Assembly: GCA_946481465.1 (NCBI GenBank)
Contig: CAMLOC010000282.1
Coordinates: forward strand, 1 to 5,616
DNA from: an uncultured Shinella sp.
Lineage (GTDB): Bacteria; Pseudomonadota; Alphaproteobacteria; Rhizobiales; Rhizobiaceae
DNA length: 5,616 nucleotides
Reading direction: 5' to 3'
Shown here piece after piece: positions 1 through 5,616 of this stretch. A program made the position numbers and the translations under genes. The notes beneath the pieces were generated by a model. It made no database searches, was not told the DNA's origin, and saw only the letters and a list, made by a program, of their open reading frames with translations. Positions within the stretch are counted from its first letter, which is position 1, and each line of letters begins with the position of its first letter.

Positions 1-1
1 C

Positions 2-553
2 ATGGGCCTGTTTGAAATGCGCGACATGGCGGGGCTCGACGTGATCCGCCGCGTGCGCGAGCAGCGCCGCGAATGGGATCGGCCGGGCCGCTATCCGCTG
101 GTGGCCGATCGCCTGTGCGAACTGCGCCGATATGGGCAGAAGACCGGTGCCGGCTACTATGTCTACGAGGGGAGGAAGGGGGCACCCGATCGGCTGACCG
201 AGCGGATCATCGCCGAAGTGGCTGGCGAGCGCGGCATCGTCCGCCGTGCATTCGGCGATGACGAGATCCGGGACAGGCTTCTGGCCGTCATGGTGAACGC
301 GGGCGCCCGGCTGCTTGAGAGCGGCATAGCGACGAGCGCGAGCGATATCGATCTGGTGATGGTCCACGGCTACGGCTTCCCGCGCTATCGAGGTGGGCCG
401 ATGCACTGGGCGCAACAGCAGGGTGTCGGTGAGATTTGCCGGCAACTGAGGAAGTTCGCCTCTGAGGATGCCGAGCGCCCGACTCCCTCTACTCTGCTCG
501 AAACAGTGGCTGCCGAAGGACAGGGGTGGCCGTCCCTGTTGTCGCGGCCATAA
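2..553 (+). CDS. FadB-type enoyl-CoA hydratase/3-hydroxyacyl-CoA dehydrogenase, C-terminal part (5' truncated by window edge)
   Basis: This is the last 183 residues of a multifunctional beta-oxidation protein that normally hydrates enoyl-CoA and oxidises (3S)-hydroxyacyl-CoA with NAD+. The visible part corresponds to the two C-terminal 3-hydroxyacyl-CoA dehydrogenase domains. The first ends with the signature [11 protein letters not shown] (about residues 43-53). The second contains [15 protein letters not shown] (120-134), which is highly typical of FadB/FadJ-like proteins. The crotonase domain and the NAD-binding Rossmann domain, expected to be roughly 500 residues, lie upstream of the window. 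The ATG at position 2 is therefore an internal Met, not a start. The frame ends at TAA 551-553. A thiolase follows after 20 bases, so the pair resembles a fadBA operon. The family assignment is secure; which acyl-CoA it prefers is unknown. Confidence 0.9.
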   Translation: MGLFEMRDMAGLDVIRRVREQRREWDRPGRYPLVADRLCELRRYGQKTGAGYYVYEGRKGAPDRLTERIIAEVAGERGIVRRAFGDDEIRDRLLAVMVNAGARLLESGIATSASDIDLVMVHGYGFPRYRGGPMHWAQQQGVGEICRQLRKFASEDAERPTPSTLLETVAAEGQGWPSLLSRP

Positions 554-559
554 TCAATC

Positions 560-566
560 GAAAGGA
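560..566 (+). promoter_or_regulatory. Ribosome binding site fixing the thiolase start
   Basis: GAAAGGA lies 7 bases before the ATG at 574. It supports that ATG over the in-frame GTG at 526, which lies inside the preceding gene, has no comparable site, and would add 16 residues not found at the start of thiolases. Confidence 0.7.
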
Positions 567-573
567 CATATCC

Positions 574-1776
574 ATGCGGGAAGCCGTAATCGTTTCCGTC
601 GCGCGCACCCCCATCGGACGGGCTTTTCGTGGCGGCTTCAATGACATGCAGGGCCAGGCGCTGGCGGCGCACGCAATCGGCGCGGCTGTCGAGAGAGCTG
701 GCGTGGAACTTCGGGAAATCGACGATGTCGTGATGGGCTGCGCGCTCCAGCAAGGCAGTACCGGCTTCAACGTCGCGCGGCAGGCCGCATTGCGTGCCGG
801 CTTCCCCGTGAGCGTGCCGGGCATGACTGTCGATCGGCAGTGCGGCTCCGGCCTGATGGCGATCGCGACCGCCGCCAAGCAGATCATTGTCGATGGCATG
901 ACGGTCGTCATAGCCGGCGGGGTGGAATCCATCTCGTTGGTGCAGAACGACAAGGCCAACCAATATAGGGTCATCGATCCCTGGCTCGGCAATCAAGTGC
1001 CACAGCTCTACATGTCCATGCTTGAGACCGCAGAAATCGTTGCGGATCGCTATGGCGTTTCGCGCGAGGCGCAGGACGAATATGCCTATTCATCCCAGAT
1101 GCGCACGGCGCAGGCGCAGCGCGAAGGGCGCTTCGATGCCGAGATCGTGCCTGTCGACGCTGCAATGCTGATGACGGACAAGGCCACCGGCGAGACCAGC
1201 CACAAGGCGGTGCGCGTGACGCAGGACGAGGGCAACCGGCCCGAAACGACGCTGGAAAGCCTCGCGGCTCTCCAGCCCGTATTCAGGGGCGGGCAGCGAC
1301 TTTCGCAAGGACGGTTCGTCACCGCGGGCAATGCCTCGCAGCTATCGGACGGCGCGGCGGCGCTCACGCTGATGGAGGCATCGGAGGCGGCGCGGCGCGG
1401 GCTGCAGCCCCTGGGTGTCTACAGGGGCATGGCGGTGGCTGGATGCGATCCGGCGGAAATGGGCATCGGGCCGATCTTCGCCGTGCCGAAGCTGCTCGCC
1501 CAAGCGGGCCTTTCCGTCGAGGACATTGGCATCTGGGAGCTTAACGAAGCCTTTGCGAGCCAGGTTCTCTATTGCCGTGACAAGCTGGGGATCCCGCATG
1601 AGCGCCTCAATGTTTCCGGCGGCGCGATTGCGATTGGCCATCCCTACGGCATGTCCGGCGCCCGCATGGCCGGCCATATATTAATCGAGGGGCATCGCAG
1701 GGGCGCGAAATACGGCGTCGTCACTATGTGCATTGGTGGCGGCATCGGCGCTGCCGGCCTTTTCGAGATATTTTGA
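574..1776 (+). CDS. Acetyl-CoA acetyltransferase / 3-ketoacyl-CoA thiolase
   Basis: This is a 400-residue thiolase, the normal family length, catalysing CoA-dependent cleavage of a 3-ketoacyl-CoA (or the reverse condensation). The N-terminus [19 protein letters not shown] is classic. All catalytic elements are present: nucleophile Cys90 in DRQCGSG, NEAFA at 324-328, His356 in [10 protein letters not shown], and the second cysteine Cys386 in CIGGGIGAA. It should therefore be an active degradative or biosynthetic thiolase rather than an SCP2-type or decarboxylating relative. The start at 574 is chosen for its ribosome binding site and its fit to the family N-terminus. It follows the FadB-like gene by 20 bases and is probably cotranscribed with it, supplying the last step of beta-oxidation. 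The sequence does not show the chain length or whether a branched or ring-derived substrate is used. No clear terminator follows it. Confidence 0.95.
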   Translation: MREAVIVSVARTPIGRAFRGGFNDMQGQALAAHAIGAAVERAGVELREIDDVVMGCALQQGSTGFNVARQAALRAGFPVSVPGMTVDRQCGSGLMAIATAAKQIIVDGMTVVIAGGVESISLVQNDKANQYRVIDPWLGNQVPQLYMSMLETAEIVADRYGVSREAQDEYAYSSQMRTAQAQREGRFDAEIVPVDAAMLMTDKATGETSHKAVRVTQDEGNRPETTLESLAALQPVFRGGQRLSQGRFVTAGNASQLSDGAAALTLMEASEAARRGLQPLGVYRGMAVAGCDPAEMGIGPIFAVPKLLAQAGLSVEDIGIWELNEAFASQVLYCRDKLGIPHERLNVSGGAIAIGHPYGMSGARMAGHILIEGHRRGAKYGVVTMCIGGGIGAAGLFEIF

Positions 1777-1804
1777 ACCTTTCTCAATTTGCCCGACGGA
1801 TCGA

Positions 1805-1833
1805 TTGACAGGCCGGCAGAGAGCGCATAAAAA
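1805..1833 (+). promoter_or_regulatory. Putative sigma70-type promoter for the crotonase-EthD-SDR-ligase operon
   Basis: A perfect TTGACA (1805-1810) is followed after 17 bases by TAAAAA (1828-1833), which matches 4 of 6 positions of the -10 consensus. An alternative -10, CATAAA at 1826-1831, would give a 15-base spacer. The site is in the only sizeable gap between complete genes, upstream of the crotonase. It would place the transcription start near 1840 and leave a leader of about 75 bases. This is a consensus match by eye only. Confidence 0.5.
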
Positions 1834-1837
1834 AGCA

Positions 1838-1855
1838 CCCGACCGGTCGGTCGGG
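1838..1855 (+). promoter_or_regulatory. Putative TetR-type operator (inverted repeat)
   Basis: CCCGACCG-GT-CGGTCGGG forms perfect 8-base arms around a 2-base centre. Nested in it is a perfect 12-base palindrome, CCGACCGGTCGG (1839-1850), on a different axis. The site starts 5 bases after the proposed -10 box and so overlaps the expected start of transcription, where a bound repressor would block initiation. Short GACCGGTC-like palindromes are typical of TetR-family operators in acyl-CoA and aromatic catabolism. The regulator gene is not in the window, so the family is an inference. As RNA it could also form a small hairpin, but no T-run follows, so it is not a terminator. Confidence 0.5.
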
Positions 1856-1916
1856 AAGCAGGGCAGGGAAGTTTCCTCTCGCCCCAGAACGAACGGACCT
1901 CATTTAGGAGCATGAG

Positions 1917-2714
1917 ATGGAACTCGAGAAGGATGTGATCCAGTACGAACGGGCCGAGAATGGCATTTGCACCATCTGGCTGAATCGTCCCCATAAGCGC
2001 AATTGCGTCAGCCCGCAGCTTCTGCGCGAACTCGAAGTGGCGGTTGATCGCGCGGCGGCGGACGACGAGGCGCTTGCCGTGGTGTTCCGCGGCCGCGGCA
2101 ATACTTTCTGCTCGGGAGCCGATCTCGATCAGCTTGTCGGCCCGGTGTTGCAGGAAACGACCACCTCGCTGCAGCTCGCGATCGATTCGGCCCGCACCTA
2201 CGACAAGATCTACAACATGAAGAAGCCGACTATCGCGGCGGTCGAGGGCTATGCGGTTGCCGGCGGCTTCGAGCTGTTCATCTCGTGCGACTTCGCCCTG
2301 GCGACTTCCGACGCGAAGATCGGCGATTTCCACATCCGCCGCGCCCTGTTTGGCGGGGCCGGCCCGATCTATCGCCTGCCGCGCTATATCGGCATGCGCA
2401 AGTCCAAGGAACTGATGCTGACCGGCAAGCTGCTCACCGGCGACGAATGCGTCGAGTGGGGTTTGTGCAATGCCTCGTCTTCGGCCGATGAGTTCGATCA
2501 GTTGATCCAGGATTTCTGCGCACCGCTGATCGACAAGAGCCCATTCTGCATGTGGATGACGAAGATGGCGGTCAATCGCGGCCTCGACGCCGACACAAAT
2601 TCGCTCATCACGCTTGAAACCATGACCTGCAACGTGGTCCATCACAGCCAGGACGCCAAGGAAGGCGTCAGCGCATTCCTTGAGAAGCGCAAGCCGGTCT
2701 GGACCGGGCGCTGA
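1917..2714 (+). CDS. Enoyl-CoA hydratase/isomerase (crotonase) family protein, noncanonical active site
   Basis: This is a 265-residue single-domain crotonase-fold protein acting on a CoA thioester. The ribosome binding site TAGGAG (1905-1910) lies 6 bases before ATG 1917. Landmarks are the N-terminal WLNRPHKRN (21-29), the first oxyanion segment FCSGADL (64-70) and the second oxyanion segment GYAVAGGFEL (111-120). Against rat mitochondrial enoyl-CoA hydratase, recalled from memory, the region aligns without gaps. Glu119 matches catalytic Glu144, but the position of catalytic Glu164 is His139 (in GDFHIRR). Thioester binding and oxyanion stabilisation should be intact. Simple hydratase chemistry is doubtful, and an isomerase, hydrolase, lyase or other variant is possible. 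It is the first gene of the downstream unit, 27 bases before the EthD gene. The family is certain; the reaction is not. Confidence 0.92.
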   Translation: MELEKDVIQYERAENGICTIWLNRPHKRNCVSPQLLRELEVAVDRAAADDEALAVVFRGRGNTFCSGADLDQLVGPVLQETTTSLQLAIDSARTYDKIYNMKKPTIAAVEGYAVAGGFELFISCDFALATSDAKIGDFHIRRALFGGAGPIYRLPRYIGMRKSKELMLTGKLLTGDECVEWGLCNASSSADEFDQLIQDFCAPLIDKSPFCMWMTKMAVNRGLDADTNSLITLETMTCNVVHHSQDAKEGVSAFLEKRKPVWTGR

Positions 2715-2741
2715 GGGCAGGCTGATACGGAGAGAAACGTC

Positions 2742-3092
2742 ATGCCGGTATCAATGGTTGTGCTGGCTTCCCGTCCCCCCGAATGGACGGTGGAGCAGTT
2801 CACGATGTGGTGGCGGGGGGGGCATGCCGATATGGCCAAACGCCTGCCCGGTCTCATCGCCTACCGGCATGGCGCCGTCTACCATGATTACGATCACGCC
2901 GATGAGCCTGCCTGGGATGGTCATGCCGTCCTCACATTTCCTTCGCGAGAAGATATGGAGGTCGCCCTTGCATCGCCGCAATGGAAGGAGGCGGTCCGCC
3001 ACGTGGGCAATATGAAGGGTAAGCGCATCTGCGTGCTCACCGACGAGGTTGATCTTCTGGCCGACGCGAAGGCTGCGGCCGGCCATGAATGA
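2742..3092 (+). CDS. EthD-domain protein (dimeric alpha-beta barrel)
   Basis: This is a 116-residue cytoplasmic protein with the EthD/REDY-like pattern: a first strand (SMVVLASRP), then FTMWWRGGHADMAKRLPGLIAYR (about 20-42) carrying the conserved His28 and the LPGL turn. A later SPQWKEAVRHVGNM (79-91) resembles the family's terminal helix. These small ferredoxin-like proteins form dimeric barrels. EthD itself was named from an ethyl tert-butyl ether degradation cluster, but its function is unresolved and other barrel relatives act as cyclases, isomerases or monooxygenases. GGAGAG (2729-2734) lies 7 bases before the ATG. The gene sits between the crotonase and the SDR and overlaps the SDR by 8 bases, so a role in the same pathway is likely, perhaps on a CoA or free-acid intermediate. 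No signal peptide or membrane segment is visible. It contains a run of 8 G. Confidence 0.8.
   Translation: MPVSMVVLASRPPEWTVEQFTMWWRGGHADMAKRLPGLIAYRHGAVYHDYDHADEPAWDGHAVLTFPSREDMEVALASPQWKEAVRHVGNMKGKRICVLTDEVDLLADAKAAAGHE
2815..2822 (+). repeat. Poly-G tract (8 G) inside the EthD-domain gene
   Basis: Eight consecutive G encode the end of Arg25 and Gly26-Gly27, immediately before conserved His28. The frame is intact on both sides. A one-base slip would destroy the protein and could also upset the overlap with the next gene. Confidence 0.85.
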
Positions 3093-3882
3093 GGGCTATG
3101 CTTCCGGCTTCGTGCCCGGCCTTTTCCGGCTCGACGGCAAGGTCGCGCTGATCACCGGCGGACGCGGCGAACTGGCCGAGCTGATGGCCTCCGCGCTGGC
3201 CGATCTCGGGTGCGACGTCGCCCTTGCCTCACGCCATCAGGAGGATTGCGGGGCGCTTGCCGGAATACTTGGCGAGCGCTTCGGCCGGCGCGCGATCGGC
3301 CTTCGCTGCGACATCTCGGAGGAGGCCGAGGTCGAGCAGACGATCGCTGCGGTCGTCGATCGGTTGGGATCGCTGGACATACTGATCAATAATGCCGGCG
3401 CTTCCTGGTGGGGCCTGCCGCAGGACATTCCGCTCAAGGGCTGGCAGAAGGTGATGGACGTCAACGTAACGGGCACCTTCCTGGCTTGTCGCCATGCCGC
3501 CCGGCACATGATCGCGCATGGGGGCGGATCGATCGTCAATATCGCTTCGGTCGGCGCTTTCCTTTCCTACCGACCGGCGGACGGAAAGGTGGTGCCCTAT
3601 ACGACATCCAAGGCCGCCATCGTCCATCTGACCGCGGATCTTGCCGCGCAATGGGCTGACGATGGCATCCGCGTGAATGCCATCGCGCCCGGATCGGTCG
3701 AAACCGGCATGACCGAGACATTGACCGAAGACATCCAGCAGAAGCTGAAGGACGGCATTCTCCTTCGCCGTTTCGGCAAGCCGCTGGAAATGGCCGGAGC
3801 CCTCGCGCTGCTGGCTTCCGACGCGGGCAGCTTCATGACGGGCCAGACCATATTGGTGGACGGAGGGCAATCTCTTGCCTGA
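3085..3882 (+). CDS. Short-chain dehydrogenase/reductase (SDR), classical type
   Basis: This is a 265-residue NAD(P)-dependent oxidoreductase of normal classical-SDR length, probably oxidising a hydroxyl or reducing a keto group on a pathway intermediate. Visible elements are NNAG (102-105), Asn127 in DVNVTG, Ser155 in NIASVG, and Tyr172 and Lys176 in YTTSK, so the catalytic tetrad is complete. The C-terminus FMTGQTILVDGGQSLA is typical. The 17-residue Ser-Tyr spacing resembles gluconate 5-dehydrogenase-like members. Arg50 after the second strand (ALASR) hints at NADP(H). The glycine-rich loop is odd: TGGRGELA (24-31) lacks the last two glycines of TGxxxGxG. ATG 3085 is chosen because it couples to the EthD gene through an 8-base overlap (ATGAATGA); the ribosome site is weak (GAAGG, 12 bases away). 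Substrate unknown. Confidence 0.93.
   Translation: MNEGYASGFVPGLFRLDGKVALITGGRGELAELMASALADLGCDVALASRHQEDCGALAGILGERFGRRAIGLRCDISEEAEVEQTIAAVVDRLGSLDILINNAGASWWGLPQDIPLKGWQKVMDVNVTGTFLACRHAARHMIAHGGGSIVNIASVGAFLSYRPADGKVVPYTTSKAAIVHLTADLAAQWADDGIRVNAIAPGSVETGMTETLTEDIQQKLKDGILLRRFGKPLEMAGALALLASDAGSFMTGQTILVDGGQSLA
3862..3867 (+). promoter_or_regulatory. Ribosome binding site for the TTG start of the CoA ligase
   Basis: GGAGGG inside the end of the SDR gene lies 7 bases before TTG 3875. The strong site at ideal spacing decides the start. There is no in-frame ATG until about residue 73, too far into the AMP-binding domain to be the start. Confidence 0.7.
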
Positions 3883-5407
3883 AGCTCTTGCCGAGACATT
3901 TTCGGCCCAAGGCCTCGAATGGGACGGCCGCTCCCTCTGGTCGCAATTTGATTCTCTCGCCAACGCGGAGGGCGCCGCCCTTGCCGTCATCGATGCAGAA
4001 GGGGGCCATTGGACACGAAGTCAGTTGCAGTCGCGCGCGCTTACGCTGCGAAACGCCTTGCGGAAGCAGGGCATAGGTCCGGGCGACCGGGTGATGATCG
4101 AATCGCGCAAGAACGTGGTCACGATGGCGGCGGTGCTCGCCATATCCTCGCTGGACGCCATTGCATGTCCCTATGGAGACAAGCTCAGCGACGCCGATCT
4201 CGCGGCACTGGAAGCACGGCTGGGGCATCGGCTGCGGTTCTGCTGGAAACGGCCGGAAACACCGGCCGGAGAAATTGACGGGCTCTACCTCGGGCTTCCC
4301 CCTGAAGGTGCAGCCGCGTCCGACGACGAGCGCAATGCCCGCACCGCGCTGATCGGCTTCACGTCGGGAACGACGGGCGTTCCCAAGGCCGTCATGCACA
4401 GTCCGGTGGCCGTCAATTACGCCGCGCGCGCCTGTGCGCATATTGCCGGATTGCAGTCGGGCGAGCCGATCCTCGCGATCGTCCCGTGGGACAGCGCGCC
4501 CGGTTATACCTTCACCCTGCATTTCAGCCTGTCGCTTGGTCATCCACTGGTCATCGTCGATCCATGGGATCCGGTCATGGCACTTGATCTCGCCGAGAAG
4601 CATCGCTGTGCCTGGGGCATCTGCGTACCCACGCATCTCTTTACGATGGTGGAGGCGGCAAGGAAGGGGGCATGGGCGGGCAAGCTGGCATTGCGCGCGA
4701 TTGCCGTGGGCGGCAGCTCGATGACACCGGAATTGATCGTCGACGCCGAGAAATTGCTGGGCATTCGGGCGCTGCGCATGTTCGGGATGTCGGAGTGCAT
4801 GGGTCATGCCTCGACCCGCCCGGACGACAGCCTGGACAGAAGGCTGCATTCGGACGGTCGGCCCTTCCCCGGCACCGAGGATCTGGCGTTCGATGCCGAT
4901 CTGCAGCCGCTCGGCCCCGGTGAGCGCGGACAGGCAGGCGTGCGTGGTCCTTCACTCTTCCTCGGCTATTGCGAAGGTCTCGGCGACGGCGCCCAGCAGA
5001 TGACACCTGGAGGCTATCTGCTGACAGGGGATGAAATCATTCGGGACGAGGAAGGCTATCTCAAGGTCGTTGGCCGCATAAAGGACCAGATCATTCGCGG
5101 CGGCTTCAATATCGATCCAGCGGAGATCGAACGACTGTTGCTGCGCATGGAGGCGATCAGGGAGGCGGCGGTCGTGCCGGTTCCCCACCCCAAGCTCGGC
5201 GAACAGGCCTGCGCGGTTTGCGTGGTGCGGCAGGGTATGGAGGCGCCAAGCCTGGACATGCTCACGCGGAATCTGGCCGAGCAGGGTCTCTCCAAAAAGA
5301 AATGGCCCGAGCATCTGCTGATCGTCGATGCCTTGCCAGTGAGTGCCAATGGCAAGATCGACAAGAAGGCGCTGGCCACGCAAGCCGAGCAGATCGTGGC
5401 GGAATGA
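3875..5407 (+). CDS. AMP-forming acyl-CoA synthetase / CoA ligase
   Basis: This is a 510-residue member of the ANL superfamily, which activates a carboxylic acid with ATP to an acyl-adenylate and then transfers it to CoA. Core motifs appear in order: the phosphate-binding loop GFTSGTTGVPKAV (161-173), FGMSE (303-307), TGD (384-386), GRIKDQIIRGGFNIDPAEIE (400-419), and near the C-terminus SANGKIDKKAL with the adenylation Lys494. Both large N-terminal and small C-terminal domains are complete, so it should be active. Motif details such as FNIDP resemble medium-chain or aryl acid ligases, but the substrate pocket (around WDSAPGYTF, 205-213, and AVGGSSM, 277-283) cannot be read by eye. The TTG start overlaps the SDR stop by 8 bases, implying translational coupling. 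It probably performs the entry step of the pathway encoded by this operon. Confidence 0.94.
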   Translation: MPEALAETFSAQGLEWDGRSLWSQFDSLANAEGAALAVIDAEGGHWTRSQLQSRALTLRNALRKQGIGPGDRVMIESRKNVVTMAAVLAISSLDAIACPYGDKLSDADLAALEARLGHRLRFCWKRPETPAGEIDGLYLGLPPEGAAASDDERNARTALIGFTSGTTGVPKAVMHSPVAVNYAARACAHIAGLQSGEPILAIVPWDSAPGYTFTLHFSLSLGHPLVIVDPWDPVMALDLAEKHRCAWGICVPTHLFTMVEAARKGAWAGKLALRAIAVGGSSMTPELIVDAEKLLGIRALRMFGMSECMGHASTRPDDSLDRRLHSDGRPFPGTEDLAFDADLQPLGPGERGQAGVRGPSLFLGYCEGLGDGAQQMTPGGYLLTGDEIIRDEEGYLKVVGRIKDQIIRGGFNIDPAEIERLLLRMEAIREAAVVPVPHPKLGEQACAVCVVRQGMEAPSLDMLTRNLAEQGLSKKKWPEHLLIVDALPVSANGKIDKKALATQAEQIVAE

Positions 5408-5446
5408 TACGATCCTGCGTTCGCCGCCAGAGCAGCGCACAATAAC

Positions 5447-5463
5447 GCTTCGGACGCCGAAGC
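5447..5463. repeat. Inverted repeat between the CoA ligase and the MFS gene
   Basis: GCTTCGG-ACG-CCGAAGC is a perfect 7-base stem with a 3-base loop in the 77-base gap after the ligase. No T-run follows, so a classical intrinsic terminator is unlikely. It could be an operator, a mRNA-stabilising hairpin or a weak attenuator that lowers transporter expression. It differs in sequence from the inverted repeat at 1838-1855. Confidence 0.45.
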
Positions 5464-5484
5464 ACATGGAATGGGAAGGATCCG

Positions 5485-5616
5485 ATGGAAGATCCCGCAG
5501 GCACGCCGGCATATTCCGCCGCCCGACGCCGGATGGCGATGGTGCTGCTTTTCGCGGTGTCGGCGTTCAATTATATCGACCGGACCATTCTCTCGATCCT
5601 GCAGGTTCCGATCAAG
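5485..5616 (+). CDS. Major facilitator superfamily transporter, N-terminal part (3' truncated by window edge)
   Basis: Only the first 44 residues are visible. A short, Arg-containing cytoplasmic start (ends ARRR at about 13-16) leads into a hydrophobic helix, MVLLFAVSAFNYIDRTIL (about 19-36), and then ILQVPIK. The NYIDRTIL...PIK pattern is typical of the first transmembrane segment and following loop of proton-linked MFS carriers for organic acids and related compounds. GGAAGGA (5474-5480) lies 4 bases before ATG 5485, somewhat close. No in-frame upstream start fits. It is 77 bases after the ligase and could be cotranscribed, in which case it probably imports the acid that the ligase activates. 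No separate promoter is evident. Substrate and full topology cannot be judged from this fragment. Confidence 0.75.
   Translation, partial: MEDPAGTPAYSAARRRMAMVLLFAVSAFNYIDRTILSILQVPIK

Noticed and set aside
526..573. GTG start that would extend the thiolase by 16 residues
   Set aside because: It lies within the preceding gene, lacks a good ribosome binding site and adds residues before the typical thiolase N-terminus; ATG 574 has GAAAGGA at 7 bases.
1777..1804. Possible intrinsic terminator after the thiolase
   Set aside because: I see no stem of useful length followed by a T-run; the short T-rich stretch (TTTCTCAATTT) has no hairpin before it.
1644..2645. Long open frame (333 codons) on the - strand across the thiolase end and the crotonase
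   Set aside because: It is antisense to two well-recognised genes, its translation shows no recognisable domain, and such frames are common opposite GC-rich genes.
3049..3084. Upstream in-frame start for the SDR adding 12 residues
   Set aside because: It is a non-ATG start deep within the EthD gene and adds MIFWPTRRLRPA, which does not look like an SDR N-terminus; ATG 3085 gives a normal overlap.
3145..3180. Frameshift as the cause of the odd SDR glycine loop
   Set aside because: A one-base insertion gives a partly motif-like TGGTRRTGRA, but it would need a second compensating change within a few codons, while the existing frame runs smoothly into a normal SDR helix and strand.
3571..3582. 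ACCGACCGGCGG-like sequence resembling half of the 1838-1855 palindrome
   Set aside because: It lies inside the SDR coding region, the symmetry is incomplete, and there is no promoter nearby, so a second operator is not supported.
4250..4268. Inverted repeat CGGCCGG-AAACA-CCGGCCG
   Set aside because: It is inside the ligase coding sequence at a surface-like variable stretch (residues around KRPETPAG), and GC-rich codons explain it.
3833..4849. Long open frame (338 codons) on the - strand opposite the CoA ligase
   Set aside because: It lies opposite the conserved AMP-binding core and its translation is rich in Arg, His and Gln with no family pattern, as expected of an antisense shadow.

Overview
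The window reads as part of a catabolic gene cluster for a CoA-activated carboxylic acid in a GC-rich proteobacterium. The codon use and protein style resemble alphaproteobacteria, and the sphingomonad group (Sphingobium/Novosphingobium-like) is my best guess. That placement rests on general resemblance only; no marker gene is present. Every gene I can support is on the + strand. The window is almost fully coding and contains no RNA gene, insertion sequence or CRISPR array that I can see.

Layout. Positions 2-553 hold the C-terminal end of a FadB-type bifunctional enoyl-CoA hydratase/3-hydroxyacyl-CoA dehydrogenase, cut by the left edge. Twenty bases later comes a complete thiolase (574-1776), giving a fadBA-like pair. 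The gap 1777-1916 carries a plausible sigma70-type promoter (1805-1833), followed immediately by an 18-base inverted repeat (1838-1855) that looks like a TetR-type operator over the start of transcription. A second, tightly packed unit follows: a crotonase-family protein (1917-2714), a small EthD-domain protein (2742-3092), a short-chain dehydrogenase/reductase (3085-3882) and an AMP-forming acyl-CoA synthetase/ligase (3875-5407). The last two joins are both 8-base overlaps, and the ligase appears to start at TTG. After a 77-base gap with a small perfect hairpin, the N-terminus of a major facilitator transporter begins at 5485 and runs off the right edge.

How the genes could work together (inference): the transporter imports an acid, the ligase makes its CoA thioester, and the crotonase and SDR modify the acyl chain or ring. 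The FadB-like enzyme and thiolase then complete a beta-oxidation-like cycle and release acetyl-CoA or a similar unit. No acyl-CoA dehydrogenase is visible, so that step must be encoded elsewhere or not be needed. The substrate cannot be read from the sequence. Three details suggest more than ordinary fatty-acid oxidation: the crotonase has His where hydratases carry their second catalytic Glu, the SDR has a degenerate glycine-rich nucleotide loop, and an EthD-domain protein of unknown role sits in the middle of the operon. I see no wholly new system here. The best leads are this noncanonical CoA-catabolic operon and its likely operator.
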